Source: Ruminococcus sp. | GTDB taxonomy: Bacteria; Bacillota; Clostridia; Oscillospirales; Acutalibacteraceae | Direction of reading: 5' to 3' | DNA length: 64,000 nucleotides | Assembly: GCA_017457955.1 (NCBI GenBank) | Contig: JAFTGL010000001.1 | Location: forward strand, 1 to 64,000 | In this document: one piece after another, positions 25,340 to 35,287 of the stretch | Position numbering within the stretch: position 1 is the stretch's first letter | Layout: each line of letters begins with the position of its first letter | Program-made: the position numbers and the translations under genes | Notes under the pieces: generated by a model | Database searches by the model: none | Seen by the model: only the letters and a program-made list of their open reading frames with translations | What the model was told of the DNA's origin: nothing

Positions 25340-26368
25340 ATGTCAGTAAAAGTTGCTATTAACGGCTTTGGCCGTATCGGTCGTCTGGCTTTCCGTCAGA
25401 TGTTCGGTGCAGAGGGTTATGAGGTAGTTGCTATCAACGATCTGACCAACCCCGCTATGCTCGCTAACCTCTTAAAGTATGACACCGCGCAGAAGGGCTA
25501 CTGCGGCGTTATCGGCGAGGGTCTGCACACTGTAGAGGCAGGCGAGAACTCCATTATCGTTGACGGTAAGGAGATCACCATTTATGCTGAAGCTGACGCT
25601 TCCAAGCTCCCCTGGGGCGAGATCGGCGTAGACGTTGTTCTCGAGTGCACAGGCTTCTACTGCTCCAAGGCTAAGAGCCAGGCTCACATCGACGCCGGCG
25701 CTAAGAAGGTCGTTATCTCCGCTCCCGCGGGCAGCGATCTCAAGACCATCGTTTTCAGTGTTAACGAGGACACTCTGACCGCTGACGACACCATCATCTC
25801 CGCTGCTTCCTGCACCACCAACTGCTTAGCTCCCATGGCTAACACCCTCAACAAGTTCGCTCCCATCCAGACCGGTATCATGTGCACTGTTCACGCTTAC
25901 ACCGGCGACCAGATGATCCTTGACGGTCCTCACAGAAAGGGCGACATGAGAAGAGCCCGCGCAGGCGCTGCCAACATCGTTCCCAACTCCACCGGCGCTG
26001 CTAAGGCGATCGGTCTGGTTATCCCCGAGCTGAACGGCAAGCTCATCGGCGCTGCTCAGCGTGTTCCGGTTCCGACAGGTTCCACCACCATCCTGACCGC
26101 TGTTGTCAAGGGTGACAACGTTACCGTAGAGGGTATCAACGCCGCTATGAAGGCTGCCGCTTCCGACAGCTTCGGCTACAACGAGGATCCGATCGTATCG
26201 AGCGATGTTATCGGCATGCGTTACGGCTCTCTGTTCGACGCTACCCAGACCATGGTATCTCCCATCGGCGACGGTCTGTATGAGGTACAGGTAGTTTCTT
26301 GGTATGACAACGAGAACTCCTACACTTCTCAGATGGTCCGCACCATCAAGTATTTTGCTGAGCTGTAA
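25340..26368 (+). CDS. gap: Glyceraldehyde-3-phosphate dehydrogenase
   Basis: 342 residues. NAD-binding [11 protein letters not shown] at the N-terminus, catalytic cysteine in [12 protein letters not shown] near residue 155, and the GAPDH C-terminal [16 protein letters not shown]. Glycolytic enzyme converting glyceraldehyde 3-phosphate to 1,3-bisphosphoglycerate. Codon usage is strongly biased (GCT, GTT, AAG), marking high expression. Its own promoter and terminator make it a single-gene unit. Confidence 0.98.
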   Translation: MSVKVAINGFGRIGRLAFRQMFGAEGYEVVAINDLTNPAMLANLLKYDTAQKGYCGVIGEGLHTVEAGENSIIVDGKEITIYAEADASKLPWGEIGVDVVLECTGFYCSKAKSQAHIDAGAKKVVISAPAGSDLKTIVFSVNEDTLTADDTIISAASCTTNCLAPMANTLNKFAPIQTGIMCTVHAYTGDQMILDGPHRKGDMRRARAGAANIVPNSTGAAKAIGLVIPELNGKLIGAAQRVPVPTGSTTILTAVVKGDNVTVEGINAAMKAAASDSFGYNEDPIVSSDVIGMRYGSLFDATQTMVSPIGDGLYEVQVVSWYDNENSYTSQMVRTIKYFAEL

Positions 26369-26459
26369 TCATTGATTCTGCTCAGTTGCTGAGGCGGGAC
26401 ATGCCCTCAGAGAATCCGGCTGAGAGAATGTTTTGCCAAAGTTGATAAATCGCCAAATC

Positions 26460-26495
26460 GCGGCTGTGCTTTCGGGCATAGCCGCTTTGTGCTTT
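26460..26495 (+). terminator. Probable terminator after gap
   Basis: GCGGCTGTGC, short loop, GCATAGCCGC, then a T-rich run. Other smaller palindromes (CTCAG/CTGAG) occupy 26380-26425. Confidence 0.65.
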
Positions 26496-26520
26496 CTATC
26501 GTCATCCGGCACAAAACTTG

Positions 26521-26549
26521 TTGACATCTTTTTCCGATTAGTGTATAAT
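26521..26549 (+). promoter_or_regulatory. Consensus sigma-A promoter of amino-acid ABC operon
   Basis: Perfect TTGACA, 17 nt, TATAAT. A small inverted repeat TCGCGATTTACCGCGA at 26571-26586 lies just past the start point and could be an operator. Confidence 0.85.
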
Positions 26550-26618
26550 TTTAAAAGCTACTTTATTTTGTCGCGATTTACCGCGATAAAATACTAAAAT
26601 AATAAAGGAGAAACGATT

Positions 26619-27386
26619 ATGAAAAAAGTATTAGCAATGCTCATGGTGATCGCAATGGTCGCTTCTGTTGCCGCTCTCGCGGGCTGCGGCAATTCGTCCG
26701 AAACCACCACTGACGCTGAAAAGACCTACATCATCTATTCCGACAACGCTTTCGCTCCGTTCGAGTATCTCGACACCGATACCAACGCCTATGTCGGCGT
26801 TGACATGGATCTGATGGCGGCAATCGCTGAGGATCAGGGCATCAAGTATGAGATGCACAACGAGGGCTTCGACGCTTCTATGGGCGCTGTCCAGAGCGGT
26901 CAGGCTGACGCGATGATCGCCGGCATGACCATCACCGACGAGCGCAAAGAGACCTTCGACTTCTCTGACGCTTATTTTGACGACGGTCAGGTCATCGTTG
27001 CCAAGGCAGGCACCACCATGGATGACCTCAAGGGTAAGACCGTTGCCGCTAAGACCTCTACCGTAGGCGGCGAGTACGCTGAGTCCATCAAGGACGAGTA
27101 CGGCTTCACCATCAACTACTATGAGGGCTCCGACAACATGTATCAGGCTGTTTCCACCGGCGCTGACGTCGCGTGTGTAGAGGACTTCTCCGTTATCGGT
27201 TACGCGATCAAGACCGGTGAGGTCGACCTCGCGATCATCTCCGAAGAGCCCGCTAACGTCAAGGGCTACGGCTTCGCTGTTCAGAAGGGTCAGAACGCTG
27301 AGCTGATCGAGAAGTTCAACGCAGGTCTCAAGAGCATCAAGGCAAGCGGCAAGTACGACGAGATCCTCGCAAAGTACGGTTATTGA
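26619..27386 (+). CDS. Amino-acid ABC transporter substrate-binding lipoprotein
   Basis: 255 residues. Lipoprotein signal with ALAGC near residue 22, then a family 3 (polar amino acid) periplasmic-binding fold: YIIYSDNAFAPFEYLDTD, GVDMDLMAAIAEDQG, IAGMTITDERKETFDFSDAY. Captures amino acids, perhaps cystine or glutamine type; specificity cannot be read. RBS AAAGGAG. First gene of a binding protein-permease-ATPase set. Confidence 0.93.
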   Translation: MKKVLAMLMVIAMVASVAALAGCGNSSETTTDAEKTYIIYSDNAFAPFEYLDTDTNAYVGVDMDLMAAIAEDQGIKYEMHNEGFDASMGAVQSGQADAMIAGMTITDERKETFDFSDAYFDDGQVIVAKAGTTMDDLKGKTVAAKTSTVGGEYAESIKDEYGFTINYYEGSDNMYQAVSTGADVACVEDFSVIGYAIKTGEVDLAIISEEPANVKGYGFAVQKGQNAELIEKFNAGLKSIKASGKYDEILAKYGY

Positions 27387-27433
27387 TCTTTTAGGGAATT
27401 ATAATAGTACCTAAGCTGTAAAAGTGAATTCTG

Positions 27434-27466
27434 ATTCAGCACGGTAATTCTGTTATCGTGCTGAAT
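27434..27466 (+). promoter_or_regulatory. Intercistronic hairpin between binding protein and permease
   Basis: ATTCAGCACG, 13-nt loop, CGTGCTGAAT: perfect 10-bp stem with only a weak T-run. Such hairpins often cause partial termination or 3'-end protection so the binding protein is made in excess (inference). Confidence 0.6.
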
Positions 27467-27488
27467 TTATGTAAGGCAGTTGTAGTAT

Positions 27489-28184
27489 ATGGATTTTGGT
27501 AAAGTGTTCAGCGGAGCAATGCCTCTGCTGTTGGAAGGCTTGAAGCTGACCGTCATCGTGTCGCTGGTGTCCATCGTCATCGGCATGATCATCGGTCTGC
27601 TGGTATGTTTGATGAAGATGTCGAAGAACGTCGTCCTCAGGGCGATCGCGGGCGTCTATATCTGGATCATCCGCGGTACCCCTATGCTGGTACAGGCGTT
27701 CATCGTGTTCTTCGGCGTGCCGCAGGTCGTGCGGATGTTTGTCAGCGACTTTAAATTTACGGCGCTCACGGCGGGTATCATCACCCTGTCGCTGAATGCG
27801 GGCGCGTATCTCGCCGAGATCTACCGCGGCGGTATCATGGCTGTTCCGAAGGGTCAGACCGAGGCGGCGCGTTCTCTCGGACTCTCGCAGGGTCAGGCGA
27901 TGCGCAAGGTCGTTCTGCCCCAGGCGATCAAGTTTTCCATCCCCTCTCTGGTCAACCAGTTCATCATCACCATCAAGGATACCTCCATCCTCTCCGCTAT
28001 CGGTATGGCGGAGCTGGTCAATAAGGCTAAGACCTATGTCGGCAGTACATACACCTTCTTCGAGACCTATCTGGTCGTCGCCGCGATGTATCTGGTGATT
28101 ATTTCGATACTGATGGTCATTTCCAATTATATCGAAAAGAAATTAAAGTATGAAGGGAAGAAGAGACACCGTGACGAACATTAA
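27489..28184 (+). CDS. Amino-acid ABC transporter permease
   Basis: 231 residues, about five membrane segments. HisM/GlnP-type EAA loop seen as [20 protein letters not shown] near residue 139. Forms the transmembrane channel with the neighbouring ATPase. Confidence 0.94.
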   Translation: MDFGKVFSGAMPLLLEGLKLTVIVSLVSIVIGMIIGLLVCLMKMSKNVVLRAIAGVYIWIIRGTPMLVQAFIVFFGVPQVVRMFVSDFKFTALTAGIITLSLNAGAYLAEIYRGGIMAVPKGQTEAARSLGLSQGQAMRKVVLPQAIKFSIPSLVNQFIITIKDTSILSAIGMAELVNKAKTYVGSTYTFFETYLVVAAMYLVIISILMVISNYIEKKLKYEGKKRHRDEH

Positions 28185-28920
28185 CAGAGAAAACAAAAAG
28201 GTTGTCGTTACCAACCTTCACAAATACTTTGACAAGAACGAGGTACTGACGGGGATCGACGCGACCATCTATGAGGGCGAGGTCGTCTGTGTCATCGGAC
28301 CCTCCGGCTCGGGTAAATCCACCTTCCTGCGCTGTCTGAATAAGCTCGAGGACGCGACCTCGGGCGAGATCGTCATCGACGGCTTCGATATCACCGACAA
28401 AAAGGTGAATATCAATAAGGTGCGCGAGAACATCGGCATGGTGTTCCAGCAGTTCAACCTGTTCCAGAATATGACTGTCATCAAGAACATCATGATGGCG
28501 CCCGTTATGCTCAAGAAAATGACCAAGGAAGAAGCCGAGGTCAAGGCGAGAGAGCTGCTTGCCCGCGTCGGACTCTCTGACAAGGAGCATGCTTTCCCCG
28601 GCGAGCTGTCGGGCGGTCAGCAGCAGCGTGTGGCGATCGCCAGAGCGCTTGCCATGAATCCCGACATCATGCTCTTTGACGAGCCTACCTCCGCGCTCGA
28701 CCCCGAGATGGTCGGCGAGGTTCTGGACGTTATGAAGGAGCTTGCCGCCGAGGGCATGACGATGATCGTCGTCACCCACGAAATGGGCTTCGCGCGTGAG
28801 GTCTCCGACCGCGTGCTGTTCATGGCGGACGGCGTTATCATGGAAGAGGGTACGCCTGAGCAGGTGTTCGGCAACCCGCAGAACGAGCGTACACAGGACT
28901 TCTTAAGAAAAGTTCTTTAA
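28150..28920 (+). CDS. Amino-acid ABC transporter ATP-binding protein
   Basis: Up to 256 residues. Walker [11 protein letters not shown]-loop [10 protein letters not shown], signature [15 protein letters not shown], Walker [15 protein letters not shown] and the H-loop VTHEMGFA: a complete GlnQ/HisP-type ATPase. The start is uncertain: ATG 28150 overlaps the permease by 35 nt with a poor RBS, GTG 28171 overlaps by 14 nt with GGGAAGAAGAG upstream. Confidence 0.95.
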   Translation: MKGRRDTVTNINRENKKVVVTNLHKYFDKNEVLTGIDATIYEGEVVCVIGPSGSGKSTFLRCLNKLEDATSGEIVIDGFDITDKKVNINKVRENIGMVFQQFNLFQNMTVIKNIMMAPVMLKKMTKEEAEVKARELLARVGLSDKEHAFPGELSGGQQQRVAIARALAMNPDIMLFDEPTSALDPEMVGEVLDVMKELAAEGMTMIVVTHEMGFAREVSDRVLFMADGVIMEEGTPEQVFGNPQNERTQDFLRKVL

Positions 28921-28938
28921 TCGAATAAGGTTTATAGA

Positions 28939-28968
28939 GCGCTGTATCTTCGGATACGGCGCTTTTTT
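28939..28968 (+). terminator. Terminator of the amino-acid transporter operon
   Basis: GCGCTGTATC, loop TTCG, GATACGGCGC, then six T. Confidence 0.93.
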
Positions 28969-29017
28969 CTGTTCCAGAATAATAAGTGCATTTTTGAACA
29001 ATTTGTTAATAATCAAA

Positions 29018-29040
29018 TTTGACCTTGACTTTCTTTGACC
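29018..29040. promoter_or_regulatory. CtsR operator
   Basis: Read on the minus strand it gives GGTCAAA, GAA, AGTCAAG, GTCAAA, matching the tandem heptad CtsR box (RGTCAAA with 3-nt spacer). It covers the -35 element of the ctsR promoter. A partial mirror copy (AGTCAAG, GGTCAGA, GGACAAA) lies at 29056-29078. Confidence 0.85.
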
Positions 29041-29053
29041 AATGCTGTACAAT
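29025..29053 (+). promoter_or_regulatory. Sigma-A promoter of the ctsR operon
   Basis: TTGACT, 17 nt, TACAAT, with its -35 inside the CtsR box, so repression by promoter occlusion is expected. Confidence 0.85.
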
Positions 29054-29084
29054 ATAGTCAAGGTCAGAAAAGGACAAAGACAAC

Positions 29085-29107
29085 TAGGAATGAGGAATCA
29101 GGAATTA
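29085..29107. repeat. 7-bp tandem repeat tract in ctsR leader
   Basis: TAGGAAT, GAGGAAT, CAGGAAT: three units of the same repeat as at 6-40 and 13151-13188 but inverted. Confidence 0.7.
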
Positions 29108-29167
29108 TACAACAGGAAGAATGATTTTCCTTGCGTTTCCTGCTTCTTCTAGGAAAGAAGGATATAT

Positions 29168-29623
29168 ATGCGTATGAGTGATTTGGTCGCCCAGTATATC
29201 AAGGATATGCTGGAGCAGCAGGACGGCGAGGCGGAGATCAAGCGCAACGAGCTTGCCACCACCCTCGGCTGTGTTCCCAGTCAGATCAACTATGTGATCA
29301 CCTCGCGCTTTACGCCCGAGCAGGGCTACATCGTGGAGTCCCGCCGCGGCGGCGGGGGCTACATCCGTATCACGCGGATCAACACCACCCGCGGCGGCGC
29401 GATCATGCACATCGTCAACGCGATCGGGAACTCTCTCGACAAGGCGACCGCCGAGGTGATGATCGACAACATGATGACGCGGGGGATCATCGACCTGCGT
29501 ACCGCGAAGCTGATTGCCGCGGCGACAGGCGAGAGGGCGTATCTCAGCGTCCCCCAGCAGTACCGCGACGCCATCCGCGCCACGGTTTTCAAAAACATGC
29601 TTTTAACATTACTCGACACGTAA
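29168..29623 (+). CDS. ctsR: Transcriptional repressor CtsR
   Basis: 151 residues. N-terminal winged helix with LATTLGCVPSQINYVITSRF and the glycine-rich tip RRGGGGYIRI, the heat-sensing wing of CtsR. C-terminal dimer and McsB-binding domain follows. Represses clp genes; its own box lies in the promoter. RBS GAAAGAAGG. Confidence 0.96.
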   Translation: MRMSDLVAQYIKDMLEQQDGEAEIKRNELATTLGCVPSQINYVITSRFTPEQGYIVESRRGGGGYIRITRINTTRGGAIMHIVNAIGNSLDKATAEVMIDNMMTRGIIDLRTAKLIAAATGERAYLSVPQQYRDAIRATVFKNMLLTLLDT

Positions 29624-29684
29624 ATCAACAGGTATATGATAAAATATAATGAATTGCTTACGGCATGAAAAGGAGGAAAAAACA

Positions 29685-30203
29685 ATGTTATGTCAACACT
29701 GCAAAAAACATGAAGCCACGACTCACGTCAAGACCATGATCAACGGCAAGGTCACAGAATACAGGCTCTGTCCCGAGTGCGCGCACGAGCTTGGCTACGA
29801 TAATATGTTTTCGGATTTTTCCGCTGATTTCGGCGGACTGCTTTCGAGCTTCTTCTCGAACGCTCTGCCCGCTATCTCGGGCGCGGCACACTGCGAAGGC
29901 TGCGGCAGTACGCTGAACGATATCAAGCGCACCGGCAAGGTCGGCTGCGCGGATTGCTACGATACCTTTTTCAGCGAGCTTTTACCCACCATCCGCAGTA
30001 TCCACGGCAACACCGAGCATAAGGGCAAACAGCCCGTGATCGAGTATACCGTCAATGAGGAAGAGAAAAAGACGGATGCATCCGCTGAATCCCCCGAGGA
30101 TAAGATAAAGACCCTGCGGGTCGAGCTGAAACAGGCGATCGCGGACGAGAACTTTGAGCGTGCGGCTCAGCTGCGCGACGAGATCAAGGAATTGGAGGGA
30201 TAA
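29685..30203 (+). CDS. mcsA: McsA, zinc-binding activator of McsB
   Basis: 172 residues starting at 29685 with AGGAGG at 29671-29676; an in-frame upstream ATG at 29649 includes the RBS and is rejected. Four CXXC pairs (CQHC, CPEC, CEGC, CADC) bind zinc; a UVR motif ([16 protein letters not shown]) ends the protein. Activates the arginine kinase McsB. Confidence 0.95.
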   Translation: MLCQHCKKHEATTHVKTMINGKVTEYRLCPECAHELGYDNMFSDFSADFGGLLSSFFSNALPAISGAAHCEGCGSTLNDIKRTGKVGCADCYDTFFSELLPTIRSIHGNTEHKGKQPVIEYTVNEEEKKTDASAESPEDKIKTLRVELKQAIADENFERAAQLRDEIKELEG

Positions 30204-30205
30204 CC

Positions 30206-31183
30206 GTGAGCGAAGCTGTTGTATCGACCAGAATTCGTCTGGCGCGCAATCTGAAAGAATATCCCTTCCCGATCCGTCTCTCCGCCGACAAGGCGCGTGA
30301 GATCGCGGACAAGGTTGGAGAGGCGCTGAAGGACTGCGGAATCAAATTCCACCGTATCGACCTCGACGCCATCCCCGATACCATCCGTGTCGCGATGATC
30401 GAGCGCCACCTCGTCAGCCCCGACTTCATCGACGCGCAGGAAGGACGAGCCGTCTACCTCAGCGACGACAACACCGTGTCTATCATGGTCAACGAGGAAG
30501 ATCACATCCGCCTGCAGGTCATCAAGGACGGCTTTGAGCTGAATGAAGCCTATGCCCTCGCGGATCAGATCGATAATATTCTTTCAAAGAAATTAAATTT
30601 CGCGTTTCACAAGCAGTTCGGCTACCTGACCCAGTGTCCGACCAACCTCGGTACGGGCATGCGCGCGTCGGTCATGCTCCACCTGCCCGCCCTCGAAATG
30701 AGCGGCGCGGTGAACCGCATCGGTGCGAATCTCTCTAAGCTCGGGCTGACCATGCGCGGACTATACGGCGAGAGCACCAAGCCCGCAGGAGCGTTCTTCC
30801 AGCTTTCCAATCAGGTCACCCTCGGTATCTCCGAGAAGGCGGCGATCGACAATCTGCAGAACATCACCACCCAGCTGATCGCGCAGGAAATGCGCGCGAG
30901 AGAAACCGCCCTGAGCAACATCGAGGTCGAGGACAGGATCCACCGCGCTTTGGGCATTTTGAAAACCGCGCGGCTGATGGATCACAACGAGGCGATGCGC
31001 CTGCTGTCGCTGGTGCGCTTGGGCGTCAGCGAAAAGAAGCTCGAATCCCTCTCCACCGACAGCATCGACACGCTCTTGGTCGAGATACAGCCCGCTTCGA
31101 TCATGACGAAATACGGCGACGATATGAGCCCCCGCGACCGCGATATCAAGCGCGCGGAAATCATACGGACGAAATTTAACTGA
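30206..31183 (+). CDS. mcsB: Protein arginine kinase McsB
   Basis: 325 residues, GTG start 2 nt after mcsA with RBS TTGGAGGG. Phosphagen-kinase fold: STRIRLARNLKEYPFP at the N-terminus, GTGMRASVMLHLPAL in the catalytic region, and DRDIKRAE near the end. Phosphorylates arginines to mark proteins for ClpCP. About 20 N-terminal residues shorter than Bacillus McsB, and no upstream in-frame start is available. Dyad TTCTTTCAAAGAA at 30589-30601. Confidence 0.95.
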   Translation: MSEAVVSTRIRLARNLKEYPFPIRLSADKAREIADKVGEALKDCGIKFHRIDLDAIPDTIRVAMIERHLVSPDFIDAQEGRAVYLSDDNTVSIMVNEEDHIRLQVIKDGFELNEAYALADQIDNILSKKLNFAFHKQFGYLTQCPTNLGTGMRASVMLHLPALEMSGAVNRIGANLSKLGLTMRGLYGESTKPAGAFFQLSNQVTLGISEKAAIDNLQNITTQLIAQEMRARETALSNIEVEDRIHRALGILKTARLMDHNEAMRLLSLVRLGVSEKKLESLSTDSIDTLLVEIQPASIMTKYGDDMSPRDRDIKRAEIIRTKFN

Positions 31184-31235
31184 AACAACATGAATAGATG
31201 AATTGCGCACAGCGCATGAAAAGGAGGTAAGGTAT

Positions 31236-33683
31236 ATGAAATACACATTCAAGGGTTTTACGGAAAAGGCGAACAGAGCGCTGAACCTCGCGATCGAAAG
31301 CGCGGAGAAGCTCGGCGCGTCCTACATCGGTTCGGAGCATATTCTGCTCGGACTGTGTCAGGAGAACAGCGGCGTGGCGTACACCGCCCTGAGTGACAGC
31401 GGCGTGACTGCCGACAAGCTCGAAGCGATGGTACAGAGAGACTCCGACAACGCGGGCAGCGGTTCCCTGAACCCCGACGATTTCACCCCGCGCACCAAGC
31501 GCGTCATGCAGACCGCCGTGATGTATTCCGCACGTACCGGCTCCGGTTACGTCGGCACGGAGCATCTGCTGGTCGCGCTCCTGTCTGACCGCGACAGCTA
31601 TGCGATCCGCTATCTGCGCGCCTTAGGCGTCAGCCCCCAGACGATCGCCGACCACATGAGCGCCCGCTTACAGGGCGAGGAGCAGGGCGGCTATGAGAAC
31701 GCGGGCGGCGCTCAGAACGCCCCTGACGGCGACAGCAAGACGCTGGACAGCTTTTCCCGCGACCTGACAAAAGCCGCGAAGAACGGCGAGATAGACCCCG
31801 TGATCGGCAGGGATGAGGAGATCAAGCGTATCATCCAGATCCTCTCCCGCCGCACCAAAAACAATCCCTGCCTGATCGGCGAGCCGGGCGTCGGCAAGAC
31901 CGCTATCGCCGAAGGTCTCGCATTGAAGATCGCCAACGGCGAAGTGCCCGAGCACCTGCGTGACAAGCGCGTCGTCGCCCTCGACCTCACCGGCATGGTA
32001 GCGGGCACCAAGTACCGCGGCGATTTTGAGGATCGTATCAAGAACGCCATTGAAGAGGTCAAGAAGAGCAAGAACATCATCCTCTTCATCGACGAGCTGC
32101 ACACCATCATCGGCGCAGGCGCGGCAGAGGGCAGCGCGGACGCGGCAAATATCCTCAAGCCCTCGCTGGCACGCGGCGACTTCCAGGTCATCGGCGCGAC
32201 CACTCTTGAAGAGTACCGCAAGTATATCGAAAAGGACGCCGCCCTCGAACGACGCTTCCAGCCCGTCAAGGTCGGCGAGCCGAGCGAAGAGGACGCCATC
32301 GAGATCCTGAAAGGTCTGCGCGACCGCTATGAAGCCCACCACAAGGTGAAGATCTCCGACGAAGCGATCGACGCCGCGGTGAAGCTCAGCTCCCGCTATA
32401 TCGCCGACCGCTATCTGCCTGACAAAGCCATCGACCTGATCGACGAGGCGGCTTCCAAGGTGCGCCTGAGCGCCCTGACCTATCCGAACGAGATCAAGGA
32501 CCTGGAAGCGGAGCTGGAGCAGCTTGAAAGCGAAAAGACCGCCGCCATCAACGAGCAGGACTTTGAGCGCGCCGCCCAGCTGCGCGACGAGCAGAAGAAC
32601 ATCACCGCTCAGCTTGAAAAGGCAAAGAACAGCTGGCAGGAGAGCGCGAAGGAAAGCTCCCATGAGGTCACCTCTGAGGACATCGCCGCGATCGTATCCT
32701 CGTGGACGAAGATCCCCGTTGTGGAGCTGACCCGCGAGGAAAGCGAACGCCTGCTGAATATGGAAAAGATCCTGCATGAGCGCGTGGTCGGTCAGGAAGA
32801 AGCGGTATCCGCCGTTTCCCGCGCCATCCGCCGCGGCAGGGTCGGTATCAAGGACCCGAAGCGCCCCATCGGCTCATTCATCTTCCTCGGTCCCACCGGC
32901 GTCGGTAAGACCGAGCTGTGCAAGGCGCTGGCACAGGCGATGTTCGGCGACGAAAATGCCATGCTGCGTCTCGACATGAGCGAGTACATGGAGAAGCATA
33001 CCGTGTCCCGCTTGGTCGGTTCGCCTCCCGGCTACGTTGGCTACGACGAGGGCGGTCAGCTGACCGAAGCGGTTCGCCGCAAGCCCTATTCCGTCGTCCT
33101 CTTTGACGAGATCGAAAAGGCTCACCCCGACGTGTTCAACATGCTCCTGCAAATTCTCGAGGACGGCAGATTGACCGACAGTCAGGGTCGTACGGTGGAC
33201 TTCAAGAACACCATCATCATCATGACCTCGAACGTCGGCGCACGCCGCATTACCGAAAAACAGACCGCTTTCGGCTTCACTCCCGAATCGGAAACTGCCG
33301 AGAATGTCAGCATCCGCGACCTCGTGATGGGCGAACTCAAGCAGGTGTTCCGTCCCGAGTTCCTCAACCGTGTGGACGACATCATCGTGTTCAGCAAGCT
33401 GACAAAGCCCGAGATCAAGGAGATCGCCGGCAAGATGCTCGAGACTCTTTCTAAGCGTCTGGACACCCTCGGCGTGAAGATCACCTTCACCGACAAGGCG
33501 GTCGAGAAGATCGCCGACGAAGGCTTTGACGATACCTACGGCGCGCGTCCCCTGCGCAGGGCGATCGTCACCAACATCGAGGATCAGCTCAGCGAAAAGA
33601 TGCTCGAAGCCGACTTCGACAGCACAAAGCCCCTTGTCTGCGACCACGACGGCGAGCGGTTCACCTTCAACGCGGCAGAGTGA
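31236..33683 (+). CDS. clpC: ATP-dependent Clp protease ATPase ClpC
   Basis: 815 residues from ATG 31236 (RBS AAAGGAGGT; an upstream ATG at 31203 contains it). Order: double Clp_N domain (1-145), AAA1 with GEPGVGKTA and [16 protein letters not shown]-domain with [17 protein letters not shown]2 with GPTGVGKTE and a D2-small domain. Unfolds proteins for ClpP, including arginine-phosphorylated ones. Last gene of the CtsR operon. Confidence 0.97.
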   Translation: MKYTFKGFTEKANRALNLAIESAEKLGASYIGSEHILLGLCQENSGVAYTALSDSGVTADKLEAMVQRDSDNAGSGSLNPDDFTPRTKRVMQTAVMYSARTGSGYVGTEHLLVALLSDRDSYAIRYLRALGVSPQTIADHMSARLQGEEQGGYENAGGAQNAPDGDSKTLDSFSRDLTKAAKNGEIDPVIGRDEEIKRIIQILSRRTKNNPCLIGEPGVGKTAIAEGLALKIANGEVPEHLRDKRVVALDLTGMVAGTKYRGDFEDRIKNAIEEVKKSKNIILFIDELHTIIGAGAAEGSADAANILKPSLARGDFQVIGATTLEEYRKYIEKDAALERRFQPVKVGEPSEEDAIEILKGLRDRYEAHHKVKISDEAIDAAVKLSSRYIADRYLPDKAIDLIDEAASKVRLSALTYPNEIKDLEAELEQLESEKTAAINEQDFERAAQLRDEQKNITAQLEKAKNSWQESAKESSHEVTSEDIAAIVSSWTKIPVVELTREESERLLNMEKILHERVVGQEEAVSAVSRAIRRGRVGIKDPKRPIGSFIFLGPTGVGKTELCKALAQAMFGDENAMLRLDMSEYMEKHTVSRLVGSPPGYVGYDEGGQLTEAVRRKPYSVVLFDEIEKAHPDVFNMLLQILEDGRLTDSQGRTVDFKNTIIIMTSNVGARRITEKQTAFGFTPESETAENVSIRDLVMGELKQVFRPEFLNRVDDIIVFSKLTKPEIKEIAGKMLETLSKRLDTLGVKITFTDKAVEKIADEGFDDTYGARPLRRAIVTNIEDQLSEKMLEADFDSTKPLVCDHDGERFTFNAAE

Positions 33684-33697
33684 TCTGTACACAAACT

Positions 33698-33727
33698 ACC
33701 CCTCAGCTTCACGGCTGAGGGGTTATT
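33698..33727 (+). terminator. Terminator of the ctsR-clpC operon
   Basis: ACCCCTCAGC, loop, GCTGAGGGGT, then TATTGCTTG; the T-run is weak. Confidence 0.75.
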
Positions 33728-33739
33728 GCTTGTCCGAAC

Positions 33740-33768
33740 TTGACAGAAGTCATCAAAAGTATTATCAT
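33740..33768 (+). promoter_or_regulatory. Sigma-A promoter for degV
   Basis: TTGACA, 17 nt, TATCAT, 57 nt before the start codon. Confidence 0.75.
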
Positions 33769-33824
33769 AGGCTTGTTTGTGAAAATACACATGTGTGTAA
33801 TAACTGATTGATATGGAGGGGTAT

Positions 33825-34715
33825 ATGAGACCTGTCAAGATCGTTTCCGATTCCTGTTCGGATCTGGATAAGCATTTACGTGAGAAGTACGACATCGACT
33901 ACCTGCGCATGAAAACCATCATGGACGGCAAGGAGCAGTGGGCGTCACTGGATTTTGAATATTATTCTCCAAAAGAATTATACGATTACATCCGCGCGGG
34001 CAACCGCGTCTATACCGATCAGGTGCCGACCGCGGAGTTTGAGCGCGTGTTCGGCAAGTACGCGCAGCAGGGGATGGACATCGTCTATATCGGCGTGTCG
34101 GATAAGCAGAGCGGCACCGTCGGCGCGGCTCAGATCGTCGCGAAAGAGATGATGGACAAGGACCCCGATCTGACCATTCATTGTATCAATTCCCTCAACG
34201 CCTGCATGGGCGAGGGACTGTTGGCGATCCGCGCGGCAGGCTATCGCGACGCGGGTATGAACGCCGACGAGATCTGCGAGAAGATCATGTCCGAGCGCAA
34301 CAACATCCTCGAGTATACCACCGTCCACAACCTCGACACCCTGCGTCGTACCGGACGCGTGAAGGCTTCCGCCGCCTTTTTCGGCAACATGCTGGGCATC
34401 AAGCCCATCAACATTGCCGACGCCGCGGGTTACCAGACGCCGATCAAGAAGGTCAAGGGCCGCTACAACTCCCTTTGCGAGCTGGTGAATCTGATGAAAG
34501 AGAACGTCATCGCTCCCGAGGAGCAGTGCATTTACATCGTGCATTCCGACTGCCTTGACGAGGCGGAACAGCTCCGCAACATGGTCATGAAGGAGATCCC
34601 CTTTAAGGAGTCCTATATCAGCAACCTCGGTCCGATCATCGGCGGCGCGATGGGTCCCGGCTCTCTCGCTCTGCTCGCCTACGGAAAAGAAGTCACCTAT
34701 AAGGTGGCTGACTGA
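33825..34715 (+). CDS. DegV-family fatty-acid-binding protein
   Basis: 296 residues from ATG 33825, after GGAGG at 33815-33819; the upstream ATG at 33813 overlaps that RBS. DegV fold: VKIVSDSCSDL at the N-terminus, DQVPTAEF, and the C-terminal lobe with IIGGAMGPGSLALLAYG. Family members bind fatty acids and the FakB branch hands them to the kinase FakA; no fakA is in the window. Dyad TTCTCCAAAAGAA at 33965-33977. Confidence 0.92.
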   Translation: MRPVKIVSDSCSDLDKHLREKYDIDYLRMKTIMDGKEQWASLDFEYYSPKELYDYIRAGNRVYTDQVPTAEFERVFGKYAQQGMDIVYIGVSDKQSGTVGAAQIVAKEMMDKDPDLTIHCINSLNACMGEGLLAIRAAGYRDAGMNADEICEKIMSERNNILEYTTVHNLDTLRRTGRVKASAAFFGNMLGIKPINIADAAGYQTPIKKVKGRYNSLCELVNLMKENVIAPEEQCIYIVHSDCLDEAEQLRNMVMKEIPFKESYISNLGPIIGGAMGPGSLALLAYGKEVTYKVAD

Positions 34716-34724
34716 TCGATCATG

Positions 34725-34761
34725 AAACCTGCTTTTGACGAAGCAGGTTTTTATTTTTTTT
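34725..34761 (+). terminator. Terminator after degV
   Basis: AAACCTGCTT, loop TTGACG, AAGCAGGTTT, then a long T-run. Confidence 0.93.
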
Positions 34762-34829
34762 GATGTCAACCGCATATCGTTTTCTTTGCGGAGCATACTA
34801 TCATTACCAAATCACATGGAGGTAATGAT

Positions 34830-35003
34830 ATGACCGACAAAGAGTTGCTCTATATCGAGGACGCCCTCGGACATGAGCAGTATTTTCAACAGAAGTGCAA
34901 AGAGACCGCACAGAGTCTGACCGACCCTGAGCTGAAAACCTGCGTAGAAAATCTCAGCACCCGCCACTCCCAGATTTTCAACCGCTTTTATTCACTGCTG
35001 TAA
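34830..35003 (+). CDS. Small CotF-like spore coat protein
   Basis: 57 residues. ATG 34830 after RBS TGGAGGT. Acidic and glutamine-rich helical protein beginning MTDKELLYIEDALGHEQYFQ. This opening resembles CotF-type coat proteins, and it lies 9 nt before a clearer CotF-like gene. Too short for many gene finders. Probably a forespore-coat component; role inferred. Confidence 0.65.
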   Translation: MTDKELLYIEDALGHEQYFQQKCKETAQSLTDPELKTCVENLSTRHSQIFNRFYSLL

Positions 35004-35012
35004 GGAGGTACG

Positions 35013-35267
35013 ATGATGGACGACAAGAATCTCATGCAGAATTTACTGTTTCTCGAAAAGGGCTGCTGTGACCTGTACCTGCACGGCGCGGTAGAATCAT
35101 CCACCCAAAACGTCCTCGGCGCGTTCAACTCCGCGCTCGACGACTCCCTGTCCATGCAGGACGAGATCTACTCGAAGATGACCAACAAGGGCTGGTACAA
35201 CGTCGCTCAGGTCGAACAGCAGAAGATCGACCAGCTGCGTCAGCAGTATTCCGCTTCGCAGGGCTAA
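35013..35267 (+). CDS. CotF-like spore coat protein
   Basis: 84 residues (ATG at 35013 or 35016) after AAGGAGG at 35002-35008. Contains the C-terminal CotF-type pattern MQDEIYSKMTNKGWYNV followed by a glutamine-rich tail. Two-gene unit with the 57-residue protein upstream. Surface coat role is inferred from family. Confidence 0.82.
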   Translation: MMDDKNLMQNLLFLEKGCCDLYLHGAVESSTQNVLGAFNSALDDSLSMQDEIYSKMTNKGWYNVAQVEQQKIDQLRQQYSASQG

Positions 35268-35287
35268 GTCAAAATACAGGCATAACA

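Noticed and set aside
31668-32777. 369-codon open frame antisense to clpC
   Set aside because: Mirror of strong codon bias in clpC; no RBS, no family pattern. The same applies to 10541-11362 (in relA), 47125-47868 (in addB), 51239-52300 (in addA), 60534-61424 and other antisense frames.
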